The position numbers and the translations under genes are program-made. The notes under the pieces are model-generated. The model was given only the letters and a program-made list of their open reading frames with translations. It made no database searches and was not told the DNA's origin. Source: an uncultured Prevotella sp. (GTDB lineage: Bacteria > Bacteroidota > Bacteroidia > Bacteroidales > Bacteroidaceae). From it: a DNA stretch of 42,797 nucleotides. This document shows positions 25,301-32,417 of the stretch, piece by piece; the stretch's first letter is position 1; each line of letters starts with the position of its first letter. The DNA lies in the NCBI GenBank assembly GCA_934256705.1, contig CAKQPF010000030.1:1-42797 (forward strand), read 5' to 3'.

Positions 25301-25709
25301 GACGCTCACAGCTCTTGCCAATGTCTATGACAGTTCGCCACAACTTGCCGCAGCATTGCCAGACACCATGTATTTCCATCATCTGAAGAAATACACAGAG
25401 TCGCAGTATCGTCGTGGGCGGCCCTACATAGGAGAATACCTTGACGAGACGGACGGGCAGTGGCTGATGGGCGACAGGGAGCGTTCACGCTACTATAACC
25501 ACTCCACCTACTGCGACCTTATCATCACCGGACTGTGCGGACTGCGTCCATCCATGTCGGCAGAAGTCACCGTCCGTCCGCATATCCCAGCCACATGGGA
25601 CTACTTCCTTCTCACCGGAGTGCCCTATCATGGTCGCCTCGTCACCATCATCTACGACAAGTATGGCGACAGATACCATCTGGGGAAAGGGGTGAGAGTT
25701 ATTCTTTAA
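22398..25709 (+). CDS. Large secreted protein: sialidase-like propeller plus (alpha/alpha)6 glycosidase-like domain
   Basis: An 1103-aa protein with a signal peptide (MKEPTTIKIITALCLAVCCPASAQ). Residues about 25-425 resemble a BNR/sialidase-type propeller: an Asp-box S-R-D-G-G-K-T-W at 305-312, a second variant (SSADGKAWTAPEIL), and SASRDGIDYTTL. Residues about 430-625 are beta-sandwich-like (LLTLDFDMRAGQNDFGELQMEL, YHIRLLADLANRNVTIWVD). The C-terminal half (about 650-1080) is helical with words typical of six-hairpin glycosidases of the GH63/mannosylglycerate-hydrolase-like superfamily: YYYRWWSFRKSI, LRGGEDGGPMRRLDTFSSWLP and CEWDGAIWPFATSQTLTALANVYD. I cannot assign a CAZy family or substrate. 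It stands alone between repeat blocks, with no promoter recognised. Confidence 0.75.
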   Translation: MKEPTTIKIITALCLAVCCPASAQKQGDGMVQAHYSGATLADPYRHDGGLSPVMGVHNIQIMRAWRGNGNAEGNILPWTYNHQPMLSYWKDRFWVNYLSDPVSEHVPPSVTYMQSSADGKAWTAPEILFPEYPVPEWYAKPKDGKKSKEAPKPFDRTMLKAVMHQRVGWYVSSEKTGKRLLAIGNYGVCLHPKDDPNDGNGIGRVVREVKPDGSLGPIFFLYLNHDFVGKQALYPLYSKSKDKAFRLACKELLANPTYWMQFVEECDRNDPRLPLASPYKAFSYYTLADDTTMVAFWKHALTSQSRDGGKTWTQPVRRAQGFVNSNAKIWGQRLSDGSFATVYNPSEYRWPLAVSASRDGIDYTTLNLIQGEVPPMRYGGNYKSYGPQYVRGILPGNGLPADGNMWLAYSMNKEDIWVAKVPVPMQTVALKPADDDFSAPQTIDRWNIHSLVLAPVSVEKGWLKLADGDASDYAKAERVIPETRLLTLDFDMRAGQNDFGELQMELVDAHGTPCTRLQWQADGRMMIKVGARYNTVLAHYEAGKTYHIRLLADLANRNVTIWVDEKKYGPKMLFSPLESISRIVFRTGAQRFTPTPDTPADCMPGEDLPDEPQSAALYYINNVRTREGQPFADVRKKMHAYVDYFNTMEDENIIQAIPNAESKAWMDSNIPLFECPDKQIEEMYYYRWWSFRKSIRQTPQGYAINEFLVPRSYADKYNMIACALGHHIMEGRWLRDTAYVSQDVNLWLRGGEDGGPMRRLDTFSSWLPYAMWQRSLVMGSAEWMRKYDADLQAAIRRWEESNAYADGLFWQRDVKDGMEEQISGGRKVNNRRPTINSYMYGNYRAMQWLNEGTALADTFRLKADRLKALVETKLWDRQLKSFGTLTMTDSLAKVRELIGFLPWYVNMPDDDSLRYAPAWLQLLDSKGFEAPSGMTTAERRHPLFRKRYKPGKPTCEWDGAIWPFATSQTLTALANVYDSSPQLAAALPDTMYFHHLKKYTESQYRRGRPYIGEYLDETDGQWLMGDRERSRYYNHSTYCDLIITGLCGLRPSMSAEVTVRPHIPATWDYFLLTGVPYHGRLVTIIYDKYGDRYHLGKGVRVIL

Positions 25710-25763
25710 TTCATAATTCATAATTCACAATGTCAACAATCAACAAGACAACAAGACAACAAA

Positions 25764-25826
25764 CTTTTTAGTGAAAAGTGAAAAGTGAAAAGTGAAGAGT
25801 GAAAAATCGCGCTGACGCAGTTGGGG
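25764..25826 (+). repeat. GCGCTGACGC heptad element, plus-strand copy 2
   Basis: CTTTTTAGTGAAAAGTG followed by further GTGAAAA and GTGAAGA heptads and then AAAATCGCGCTGACGCAG, TTGGGG. It has one more GTGAAAA heptad than the copy at 22030-22083, showing copy-number variation by 7-bp units. Confidence 0.88.
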
Positions 25827-25867
25827 AAACCAAATTCATAATTCACAATTCATAATGTCAACAAACA

Positions 25868-26002
25868 ACTAAATCACTAAACAACGAGACCTGTCTGGAA
25901 GACAGTACCGAGCGAAGCGAGAGTAACCCGGGACGAAGTCTCGGGATTCAGTAACATAGCAGGACGGCTGTCTGGAAGACAGTACCAAATGAAACTTGTT
26001 GT
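25868..26002. repeat. 135-bp three-hairpin intergenic element, copy 2
   Basis: Same length and same three hairpins as 22113-22247, with about four substitutions over 135 bp. The high identity beyond the hairpins implies recent duplication, gene conversion or selection. Confidence 0.9.
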
Positions 26003-26016
26003 TTTGTTGTTAAATG

Positions 26017-26252
26017 AAGAATGTTCAAAATGAAGAATGAAGAGTTTATTAAATGAAGAATGAAGAGTGAAGAATGAAGAATGCGAGTTACACTTCTTTA
26101 GTGAAAAGTTTATTAAATGAAGAATGAAGAATGAAGAATGAAGAATGCGGATTACGCTCTTCGGCTTGAGATTCCTCGTTGAGATTCCATAAGAAGCAGG
26201 ACTAACTTCTATTCTTCATTCTTCACTCTTCATTTTAAACATTCTTCATTTT
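26017..26252. repeat. GAATGAA heptad runs in direct and inverse arrangement
   Basis: Runs of AATGAAG/AGTGAAG heptads (about 26030-26140) face their inverse, TTCTTCATTCTTCACTCTTC (about 26213-26235), across a 60-bp centre, giving an inverted-array architecture like the GGTTNNN repeats but with a different word. AGTTACACTTCTTTAGTG occurs here (about 26087-26104) and at 22020-22037. Confidence 0.75.
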
Positions 26253-26296
26253 AGTTAAACAACAAGACAACAAAATCCTATTTTCCGTCCGATTAT

Positions 26297-26327
26297 TTGT
26301 TTATATCAAATAATAATAGTACATTTG
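26297..26327 (+). promoter_or_regulatory. Bacteroidota promoter for the AAA-ATPase/nuclease gene
   Basis: TTG at 26297-26299, a 20-bp spacer and TACATTTG at 26320-26327, giving a predicted leader of about 20 nt before the ATG at 26354. Confidence 0.8.
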
Positions 26328-26353
26328 CTGTTGAAATCTAAACATTGAAGAGT

Positions 26354-27940
26354 ATGGCAAAGGAAAGAGTCTATCCTGTAGGAGTGCAAACCTTCAGCGA
26401 CATCATTGAGGAAGGTATGGTCTATGTAGATAAGACCGCCCTCATATATAATATGGTAAAGAAATACAAATATGTGTTTCTCAGCCGTCCGCGCCGTTTC
26501 GGCAAGTCGTTGCTGAGCAGTACGCTGCGTTCTTACTTTGAGGGCAAGAAAGAACTTTTCAATGGGCTCGCAATCGGAAATATGGAAAAAGAATGGATAG
26601 AACGCCCTGTGCTCCACTTCGATCTGTCAACATTCAAGAACTGTGAGCTGTCCCTCTTTCCTGAAAAATTCGATATGCAATTACGCCGGTTCGAACAGCG
26701 CTTCGGAATAGAAAATACGAAAAAAAGCGCCGGCAACAGATTGACACAGCTCATAGAACAGGCAGAAGCCAAGACCGGCAGAAAAGTCGTTGTCATAATT
26801 GATGAATACGATGCTCCACTGCTCGACGTGCTGCATGAAGAGAAAAAACTGGAAACGGTCAGGACTATCATGCAGGAGTTTTATGCGCCTATCAAAGCGA
26901 ACAGCTCACATATACATTTCGCCTTTATCACGGGAATTACAAAATTCTCACAGCTCAGCATCTTCAGCACCATCAATAATCTTGCCAACATCAGTATGGA
27001 CCCGGAGTTTTCCACCATCTGTGGCATTACCAAGGAAGAACTGGACACCATCCTGAAAGAAGATATCGCTCTGCTGGCCAGCAGAAACCATGTGTCATTC
27101 GAAAGGATGAGAGAATTGCTGAGAGAGAACTATGACGGCTATCATTTCAGCCGCGAGGGTGAAGACATCTTCAATCCTTATAGTCTCATGAGAAGTTTTG
27201 CGGCAGGATTCATCGACAACTACTGGTATGCTTCAGGTACATCAGCCTATTTGATTCATCAGTTGCAGCATTTCCATACAGATGTCACGACCCTTGATGA
27301 TATGTTTGCCTTTTCCTCATCATTCGACCGTCCTACCGAGAAAATGAGCGATGTCTTGCCCCTGCTCTACCAAAGCGGCTATCTCACCATCAAAAAGTAT
27401 GACCCACTGAGCAATGGCTATTATCTTGGCATCCCAAACAAGGAGGTAAGGGCAGGACTGATGGAAAACCTTCTTCCCATCTATTCCGGCAAGAGTGATA
27501 GTCAGTCATTAGGTTTTGCTGCAATCTTCTATCGTGAACTGCTTATGGGTAACATAGACAAAGCCATGGAGCAGATGAAAGCTTACTTTGCTTCTATCCC
27601 ATACCCAGAGGGAGGAAAGAGCGTATTGGGGAATATGCAACAGAGCGAATATTATTATGAGACCGTTCTCTACATCGTTCTTTCAATGATGAATGTGGCA
27701 ACATATACACAAGTGAAAAGTTGCAGAGGAAGAGCCGATGCTGTAATGTTCGCTCCGACAGCGATATTCGTTTTCGAGATAAAGATCAATAAGCCTGCTA
27801 AAGAGGCTTTGGCTCAAATAGACGAGAAAGGATATATGATTCCATACTCCGCCGATGAAAGAAAACTATATAAAATAGGAATCAGCTTCAGCACTCAAGC
27901 CCGCACTGTAGAAGATTGGGAGTATGAAGAGATAAAATAG
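26354..27940 (+). CDS. AAA-ATPase-like / DUF1703 PD-(D/E)XK protein
   Basis: A 528-aa cytosolic protein starting MAKERVYPVGVQTFSDIIEE. The N-terminal AAA-ATPase-like domain has a Walker A-like loop in SRPRRFGKSLLSS (Lys51, Ser52) and a Walker B in VVVIIDEYDAPL (Asp150, Glu151). The C-terminal region (about 380-520) fits DUF1703, a PD-(D/E)XK nuclease-like domain: GRADAVMF, then FVFEIKINKPAKEALAQI with the E-x-K and downstream Gln. This family is heavily amplified in Prevotella, Bacteroides and Porphyromonas and has no settled role. ATG at 26354 is preferred over an in-frame TTG 9 nt upstream. It has its own strong promoter and stands alone. The TIR-bounded element begins 2 nt after its stop codon. 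Confidence 0.92.
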   Translation: MAKERVYPVGVQTFSDIIEEGMVYVDKTALIYNMVKKYKYVFLSRPRRFGKSLLSSTLRSYFEGKKELFNGLAIGNMEKEWIERPVLHFDLSTFKNCELSLFPEKFDMQLRRFEQRFGIENTKKSAGNRLTQLIEQAEAKTGRKVVVIIDEYDAPLLDVLHEEKKLETVRTIMQEFYAPIKANSSHIHFAFITGITKFSQLSIFSTINNLANISMDPEFSTICGITKEELDTILKEDIALLASRNHVSFERMRELLRENYDGYHFSREGEDIFNPYSLMRSFAAGFIDNYWYASGTSAYLIHQLQHFHTDVTTLDDMFAFSSSFDRPTEKMSDVLPLLYQSGYLTIKKYDPLSNGYYLGIPNKEVRAGLMENLLPIYSGKSDSQSLGFAAIFYRELLMGNIDKAMEQMKAYFASIPYPEGGKSVLGNMQQSEYYYETVLYIVLSMMNVATYTQVKSCRGRADAVMFAPTAIFVFEIKINKPAKEALAQIDEKGYMIPYSADERKLYKIGISFSTQARTVEDWEYEEIK

Positions 27941-27942
27941 CC

Positions 27943-28350
27943 ATTTCTCCTTACACTTTGCTTTTCGCCCGACAGACGAGAGTCGGATATTTGAAAATGG
28001 AAGCGGTGGGGCTGGCAAATACGGGAATTATGGCTCTGATTTTAACGCGCTGTATGTCAGTAATATATGGATTATTGCGATGCAGAGACAAAGTTTTCGG
28101 AGGGAGAAAGCATGCGTTTTGCATGGTAAAAGCATTGGAAATGCGTTGCGATAGAATAGATTTTGCCCTGTGAAAGCATAGATATCAGGCAGTAAAAGCA
28201 TAGATATTGGGTTGCAATATCTATGCTTTTGTCTTTCAAAGGCAAAAAGATGGCGAAAACAAGCTCCGAAACTCGCCTTCTGATTGCTCTGTTTTCCAAA
28301 AACGGCAAGTGAGGTCGAGGAAAATCATAATTCAAAGTGTAAGGAGAAAT
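27943..28350. mobile_element. 408-bp MITE-like element with 18-bp perfect inverted ends
   Basis: ATTTCTCCTTACACTTTG (27943-27960) is repeated as its exact complement at 28333-28350. The core word CTTACACTTTG occurs a third time just outside at 28360-28370, forming an 11-bp hairpin with the right end. No flanking target duplication was seen. The interior holds the 22-bp-period array (28107-28230) and no plausible gene. It starts 2 nt after the AAA-ATPase/nuclease stop codon. Whether it is mobile or a fixed structure is inference. Confidence 0.6.
28107..28230 (+). repeat. 22-bp tandem array, locus 1, capped by a 16-bp palindrome
   Basis: The units begin AAAGCAT at 28107, 28129, 28173 and 28195; the unit at 28151 is degraded but keeps phase. 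The best unit begins AAAGCATAGATATTGGGT. The last direct unit is followed by its inverse: AAAAGCATAGATATTG (28194-28209) pairs perfectly with CAATATCTATGCTTTT (28215-28230) around a 5-nt loop. The same repeat, in the other orientation, forms the array at 42398-42479. Confidence 0.9.
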
Positions 28351-28616
28351 CGCTATTCGCTTACACTTTGTAAAAACAGGGAATAGGGTGTTGAGACAGC
28401 ACTTTTCCGCCCTTTTGTAGTGACATTCTGGGAGAAAATGTGGATATTTACGTGAATATTTGATATTTTTTTTGGATAAAGTGTTTACTTTTCATCCTTT
28501 TTTACTATCTTTGCCACCGCATAATGACATGGTGGAGAAGGGGACGGATGCATGAAATAACGGCTCGGAGGGAACCATGGCAATAGGGAATATGAAAATA
28601 TGGAGTAACTGCAACC
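28351..28616. other. Remainder of the gap before the S8 protease gene
   Basis: It holds the third copy of CTTACACTTTG (28360-28370), an AT-rich stretch, and the -7 element at 28506-28513. No gene is visible. Together with the element before it, the whole 27941-28616 gap is non-coding. Confidence 0.6.
28506..28513 (+). promoter_or_regulatory. -7 element for the peptidase/SusC/D operon
   Basis: TATCTTTG matches TAnnTTTG exactly. The -33 position (about 28483) reads GTTTA rather than TTG. It predicts a leader of about 100 nt before the S8 protease start. Confidence 0.55.
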
Positions 28617-30152
28617 ATGAAACTTTATGGACTTATAATCGCTATCTCGATGCTTGCGCCCAGTATGCAGGCACAGACCGTAAACGATAATCATGCCGGT
28701 TGGCATCTTGTATGCAATGACTCGCTGCAGGGAGCCAACGTGAAAGCCGCACTGGATTACCTCTCGATGAAAGGGAAGAAAGCCAAGAAGCCTGTAGTGG
28801 TCGGAATTATAGATTCTGGAGCCGACACGCTTCTGGCTAATATCAACAATGCTTTTTGGACAAATCCGAAGGAATGCCGTGACGGAAAGGATAATGATCG
28901 AAACGGATACGTGGACGATATACACGGATGGAACTTTCTCGGCACGCGAGATGGTACATTCAATATGACGAGTGCCGGAACGGAAGAGTATCGACAGTTT
29001 AAGCGCCTTTACCCTAAATATAAAGGCGTGAAGCGTGAGGAAGCTGCAGACAAGGCTGAATATGACTTCTATCTTCGCATGAGAAAGAAGGCTGGCATCA
29101 AAGGCTATCTGATGATGTATGACATCAACAGGCAGAAGGCCGTTGCAATAGCGATGATGGATTCCATCATGCAGCGCGAGAATATCAATGCTGACACTCT
29201 GACGCTGAAGGGCGTACTGATGCAGGATGTGCAGGACACGATATGGAATAGACTCGGAGAGATGCTCGTCACAGATTTGCTTCGCTCAAGCAAGACCACC
29301 TCATGGACTGACTATAAGAAGTCGCAGGCAGACAATCTCCAGCTGATGAAGACCAGAATAGATGGCATAGAGAATGCTGAGGACAAGCGTCTGCTGATGG
29401 GTGACGACCTGGAGAATGCTTCAGATATATATTATGGTAACAACACTCTGACTGTGGAGGGGTGTGAGCATGGCACTTTTGTGGCTGGAGTAGTAGGCGG
29501 CAACGGTGGCAATGACAAGCGATATGCAGGAGTGGCTGACGGCGTGGCAAAGCTGATGATACTCCGTGCGGCACCGGAAGGCGATGAATACGACAAGGAT
29601 GTGGCAACAGCTATACGCTATGCGGTGGATAATGGAGCCAAGGTGATAAATATCAGTCTCGGGAAATATCAGTCGCCTACGCCACAGATGGTAAGTGACG
29701 CCATAGCCTACGCAGCCAAGCACGACGTCTTTGTGGTGCATGCTGCTGGCAACAATGGGCTCTGCATCGACACCATAGCATATTATCCTACGGGAAGGGA
29801 TGCCAACGGCAAGGCATACCCTAACTATCTCCGTGTAGGAGCCAGCGGACTGGACGGGAAATGCTGCAAGTTTTCCAATTACGGAGCAGAGAATGTGGAT
29901 ATTCTTGCACCGGGCGAGGCGATAGCATCAGCCTTTCCTAATGACAATTACGGGACTTCGCAGGGCACCAGTGTAGCAGCTCCGGTGGTAAGTGGTATAG
30001 TGGCATTGATCAGGTCATATTTCCCAAAGATGAAAGCCGCAGATATCAAGTCGCTTCTGATGCGCACAGTGCGTAAGAATGACCAGGAAGACAAAAGCCT
30101 GAGCGGTGGATGTATAGATATGTTGAATGCAGTGAAGGAGATAATAAAATGA
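28617..30152 (+). CDS. S8 family subtilisin-like serine protease
   Basis: A 511-aa exported protease with a signal peptide (MKLYGLIIAISMLAPSMQAQ). The catalytic triad is present: Asp66 in VVVGIIDSGAD, His285 in CEHGTFVAGVVGG and Ser452 in QGTSVAAPVVSG. The oxyanion Asn is probably in HAAGNNG. Asp and His are about 219 residues apart, against 30-60 in ordinary subtilases, so a large helical insertion (about 90-270, rich in Lys, Asp and Met) sits between them; FWTNPKE and NDRNGYVDDIHGWNF are common to Bacteroidota members. No pro-domain or C-terminal sorting domain is seen. The stop codon overlaps the S9 peptidase start (ATGA), so translation is probably coupled. Confidence 0.92.
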   Translation: MKLYGLIIAISMLAPSMQAQTVNDNHAGWHLVCNDSLQGANVKAALDYLSMKGKKAKKPVVVGIIDSGADTLLANINNAFWTNPKECRDGKDNDRNGYVDDIHGWNFLGTRDGTFNMTSAGTEEYRQFKRLYPKYKGVKREEAADKAEYDFYLRMRKKAGIKGYLMMYDINRQKAVAIAMMDSIMQRENINADTLTLKGVLMQDVQDTIWNRLGEMLVTDLLRSSKTTSWTDYKKSQADNLQLMKTRIDGIENAEDKRLLMGDDLENASDIYYGNNTLTVEGCEHGTFVAGVVGGNGGNDKRYAGVADGVAKLMILRAAPEGDEYDKDVATAIRYAVDNGAKVINISLGKYQSPTPQMVSDAIAYAAKHDVFVVHAAGNNGLCIDTIAYYPTGRDANGKAYPNYLRVGASGLDGKCCKFSNYGAENVDILAPGEAIASAFPNDNYGTSQGTSVAAPVVSGIVALIRSYFPKMKAADIKSLLMRTVRKNDQEDKSLSGGCIDMLNAVKEIIK

Positions 30153-32404
30153 AGATAAAGTACGGATTATTGCTCGCTTTGGCTTCGATTGCAGTCATTC
30201 CGATGTTCGGATGGAATGATGACAAGGTGGATTGGCAGAAGGTGGAGCGTGCTTCGGAGAAGAATATCTCGTCGCGATATTATGACTCTGCCGTCAATCC
30301 ATCATGGGCAGGAGAGAGCAATATTATTACTTACAGCAGTGTGGTGAAAGGAAAAAGGCAATTTTATCTTGTCAATCCAAAGGACGGCAAACCGCAGCTG
30401 ATGATCAAGGACATGCCTTCATTCCTCCGTCAGTATTCCGCTCTTACCAAGGACACCACCATGAAGGAGCAGGATGTCAAGCTTTATGGCATGGAATTCC
30501 GCAAAGGCGACACCTCACGCTTCTACTGGCGAAGCAAAGGAAAGCACCTCGTCTATGACCGGAATACAGGGAAAGTGGCAATCGACACGACACCGGAATC
30601 CAGGAACGGGAACCGCGGAATGATGGGAGGAAAGCGTTCCCCCCATACCAAGGACTCGCTGTTCACCATGCTCGGCGACAGATACAACCTCTATGTGCGT
30701 GACAACAGGACCGGCAAGCAGAAGAAGATAACCAGCGACGGCAAGGAATATGCCTCCTACTGTTATCGCACCGGCAAGGACACCATCACGGAAAGCAATC
30801 CTTCTGGATTTTGGCTCGGGCATAAATATCTGTCATTCATCACGGACGACAGTGAGGTGGGGGAGCTTTATATCATCAATTCGCTTGCTAAACCACGCCC
30901 GAAACTGATAACGAAAAAGATGCCATTGCCCAATGAAAAGGGCGTGCGCAGATTCAGATTGTGGTGGTATGATGCAGACAAGGATGAGGGACGGTATCTT
31001 GATATTGACCGTTTTAAGGATCAGAATGTGGCACTCGACTTCAACAGGACAGAGCAGACTATGTGGTTTACCCGCAGAAGCAGATCGGTGGATACCATTC
31101 AGTTGTGTCGCATTGATGTGCCAACAGGCAAGGTGGAGGTAGTCATATCGGAGGAATGCAAACCGCATCTCAGTGTCAACCTTTTCAATTATCGCTTCAT
31201 CGATCATGGAAAGCATATCATCTGGTGGTCAGAGCGTACGGGAAAAGGTAATTATTTCCTCTATGACTGTAATGGTAAACTGCTCAATCGTATCACCCTC
31301 GGTGATGATATAGTGGCAGGAAGTATCGAGCATATTGACACAGTGGCACGCACCATCACTTTTGCTGGATATGGAGCAGAGCAGGGAGTAAACCCTTATT
31401 ACCGCTTCTATTATCGTGCAAGGCTTGATGGCAAGAGGCAGGAAAGGATTGTCCAGGGCGACGGATATCATGACCTCGTGTTCTCGCATGACCGCCGATA
31501 TGCCATAGACCAATACTCCAGGATGGATATGCCGCCGGTGCTCAACCTCATAGACCTGCGGAATCCAAAGCGCATCAGAGAGATAGCGCGAGTCACCACC
31601 GACACTCTCAAGGCGGCAGGATGGCATGCTCCGCAGCTCATCACCGTGAAAGCGGCTGACGGAGAGACTGACCTCTACGGACTGATGTACGTCCCTTCCG
31701 ACCTTGACCCGACCAGGAAATATCCTATTATCTCGAATGTCTATCCCGGTCCGCAGGATGATCAGATACCATTGAAGTTCGCCATAGACGATTCAGGCAA
31801 TCAGTCACTTGCAGAAGCAGGATTTATCGTCATCAATGTAGCGCCGAGAGGCAGTTCGCCTTGGCGAGGCAGAGATTTCTTAGCATACGGTTATGGTAAC
31901 CTTCGTGACTATCCGCTTGCAGATAATCGCAATGCTATCTTAGAGCTTGCGCAGCGCTATCAGTATATCGACACCACGAGAGTAGGAATATACGGACACT
32001 CAGGAGGTGGCTTTGAGACAGTGGCTTCGATGCTCACTTACCCCGATTTCTACAAGGTGGGCATAGCAGCGTCTGGCAATCATGACAACAACATCTACAT
32101 ACAGTGGTGGGGCGAGACATGGCATGGACTCAAGCCGATACCCACCAATATGCAGTTGGCTGGCAATCTCAAAGGCAAACTGCTGCTGATAAGCGGCGAT
32201 GTCGATGGCAATGTGCCGTTTGCCAACACTCTTAGGATGGCGGATGCACTGATAAAGCATAACAAGCGCTTTGAGATGATGGTGCTCCCAGGCAAGGACC
32301 ACGGTGTGGACTGTCCTTATTACCAGAATCTTATCCGCTATTACTTTCTCGAAAACCTCGTCAATCCTACAGAGAGGGACATAGATATAGTAAATCACAA
32401 ATAA
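30149..32404 (+). CDS. S9 family (DPP IV-like) serine peptidase
   Basis: 751 residues from the ATG at 30149, which overlaps the S8 stop codon and opens a signal-like N-terminus (MKIKYGLLLALASIAVIPMFG). Residues about 30-520 form the DPP IV N-terminal propeller, and the C-terminal alpha/beta hydrolase has the triad Ser618 in YGHSGGGFE, Asp686 in SGDVDGNVPF and His718 in GKDHGVDC. DPP IV-type enzymes release dipeptides from peptide N-termini, often after proline; here it would shorten peptides made by the S8 protease. The TSWY-type regions and PRGSSPWRGRDF are usual in Bacteroidota prolyl-oligopeptidase-family proteins. The exact specificity is not readable from sequence. Confidence 0.93.
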   Translation: MKIKYGLLLALASIAVIPMFGWNDDKVDWQKVERASEKNISSRYYDSAVNPSWAGESNIITYSSVVKGKRQFYLVNPKDGKPQLMIKDMPSFLRQYSALTKDTTMKEQDVKLYGMEFRKGDTSRFYWRSKGKHLVYDRNTGKVAIDTTPESRNGNRGMMGGKRSPHTKDSLFTMLGDRYNLYVRDNRTGKQKKITSDGKEYASYCYRTGKDTITESNPSGFWLGHKYLSFITDDSEVGELYIINSLAKPRPKLITKKMPLPNEKGVRRFRLWWYDADKDEGRYLDIDRFKDQNVALDFNRTEQTMWFTRRSRSVDTIQLCRIDVPTGKVEVVISEECKPHLSVNLFNYRFIDHGKHIIWWSERTGKGNYFLYDCNGKLLNRITLGDDIVAGSIEHIDTVARTITFAGYGAEQGVNPYYRFYYRARLDGKRQERIVQGDGYHDLVFSHDRRYAIDQYSRMDMPPVLNLIDLRNPKRIREIARVTTDTLKAAGWHAPQLITVKAADGETDLYGLMYVPSDLDPTRKYPIISNVYPGPQDDQIPLKFAIDDSGNQSLAEAGFIVINVAPRGSSPWRGRDFLAYGYGNLRDYPLADNRNAILELAQRYQYIDTTRVGIYGHSGGGFETVASMLTYPDFYKVGIAASGNHDNNIYIQWWGETWHGLKPIPTNMQLAGNLKGKLLLISGDVDGNVPFANTLRMADALIKHNKRFEMMVLPGKDHGVDCPYYQNLIRYYFLENLVNPTERDIDIVNHK

Positions 32405-32417
32405 CACGACAAGAAGC

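Larger units (their letters stand above)
25710..26296. other. Repeat-filled intergenic region
   Basis: From left to right: AATTCATAATTCATAATTCA heptads (25710-25730), AACAAGAC words, the GCGCTGACGC element (25764-25826), more AATTCAT heptads (25835-25856), the 135-bp three-hairpin element (25868-26002), a long run of GAATGAA-type heptads (26017-26140), a 60-bp segment homologous in inverse to 22279-22338 (26142-26203), and inverse TTCTTCA heptads (26212-26252). No gene is present. Confidence 0.78.

Noticed and set aside
26345..26353. TTG start for the AAA-ATPase/nuclease gene
   Set aside because: An ATG 9 nt downstream is closer to the family's usual N-terminus, and a promoter-proximal leader fits it equally well.
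27958..28173. 71-codon plus-strand frame inside the TIR-bounded element
   Set aside because: It starts within repeat-like sequence, runs into the 22-bp array and has no recognisable domain or ribosome-binding context.
28072..28335. 87-codon minus-strand frame across the 22-bp array
   Set aside because: The repeat period is not a multiple of three, so the array is read in shifting frames; no start signal or family is visible.
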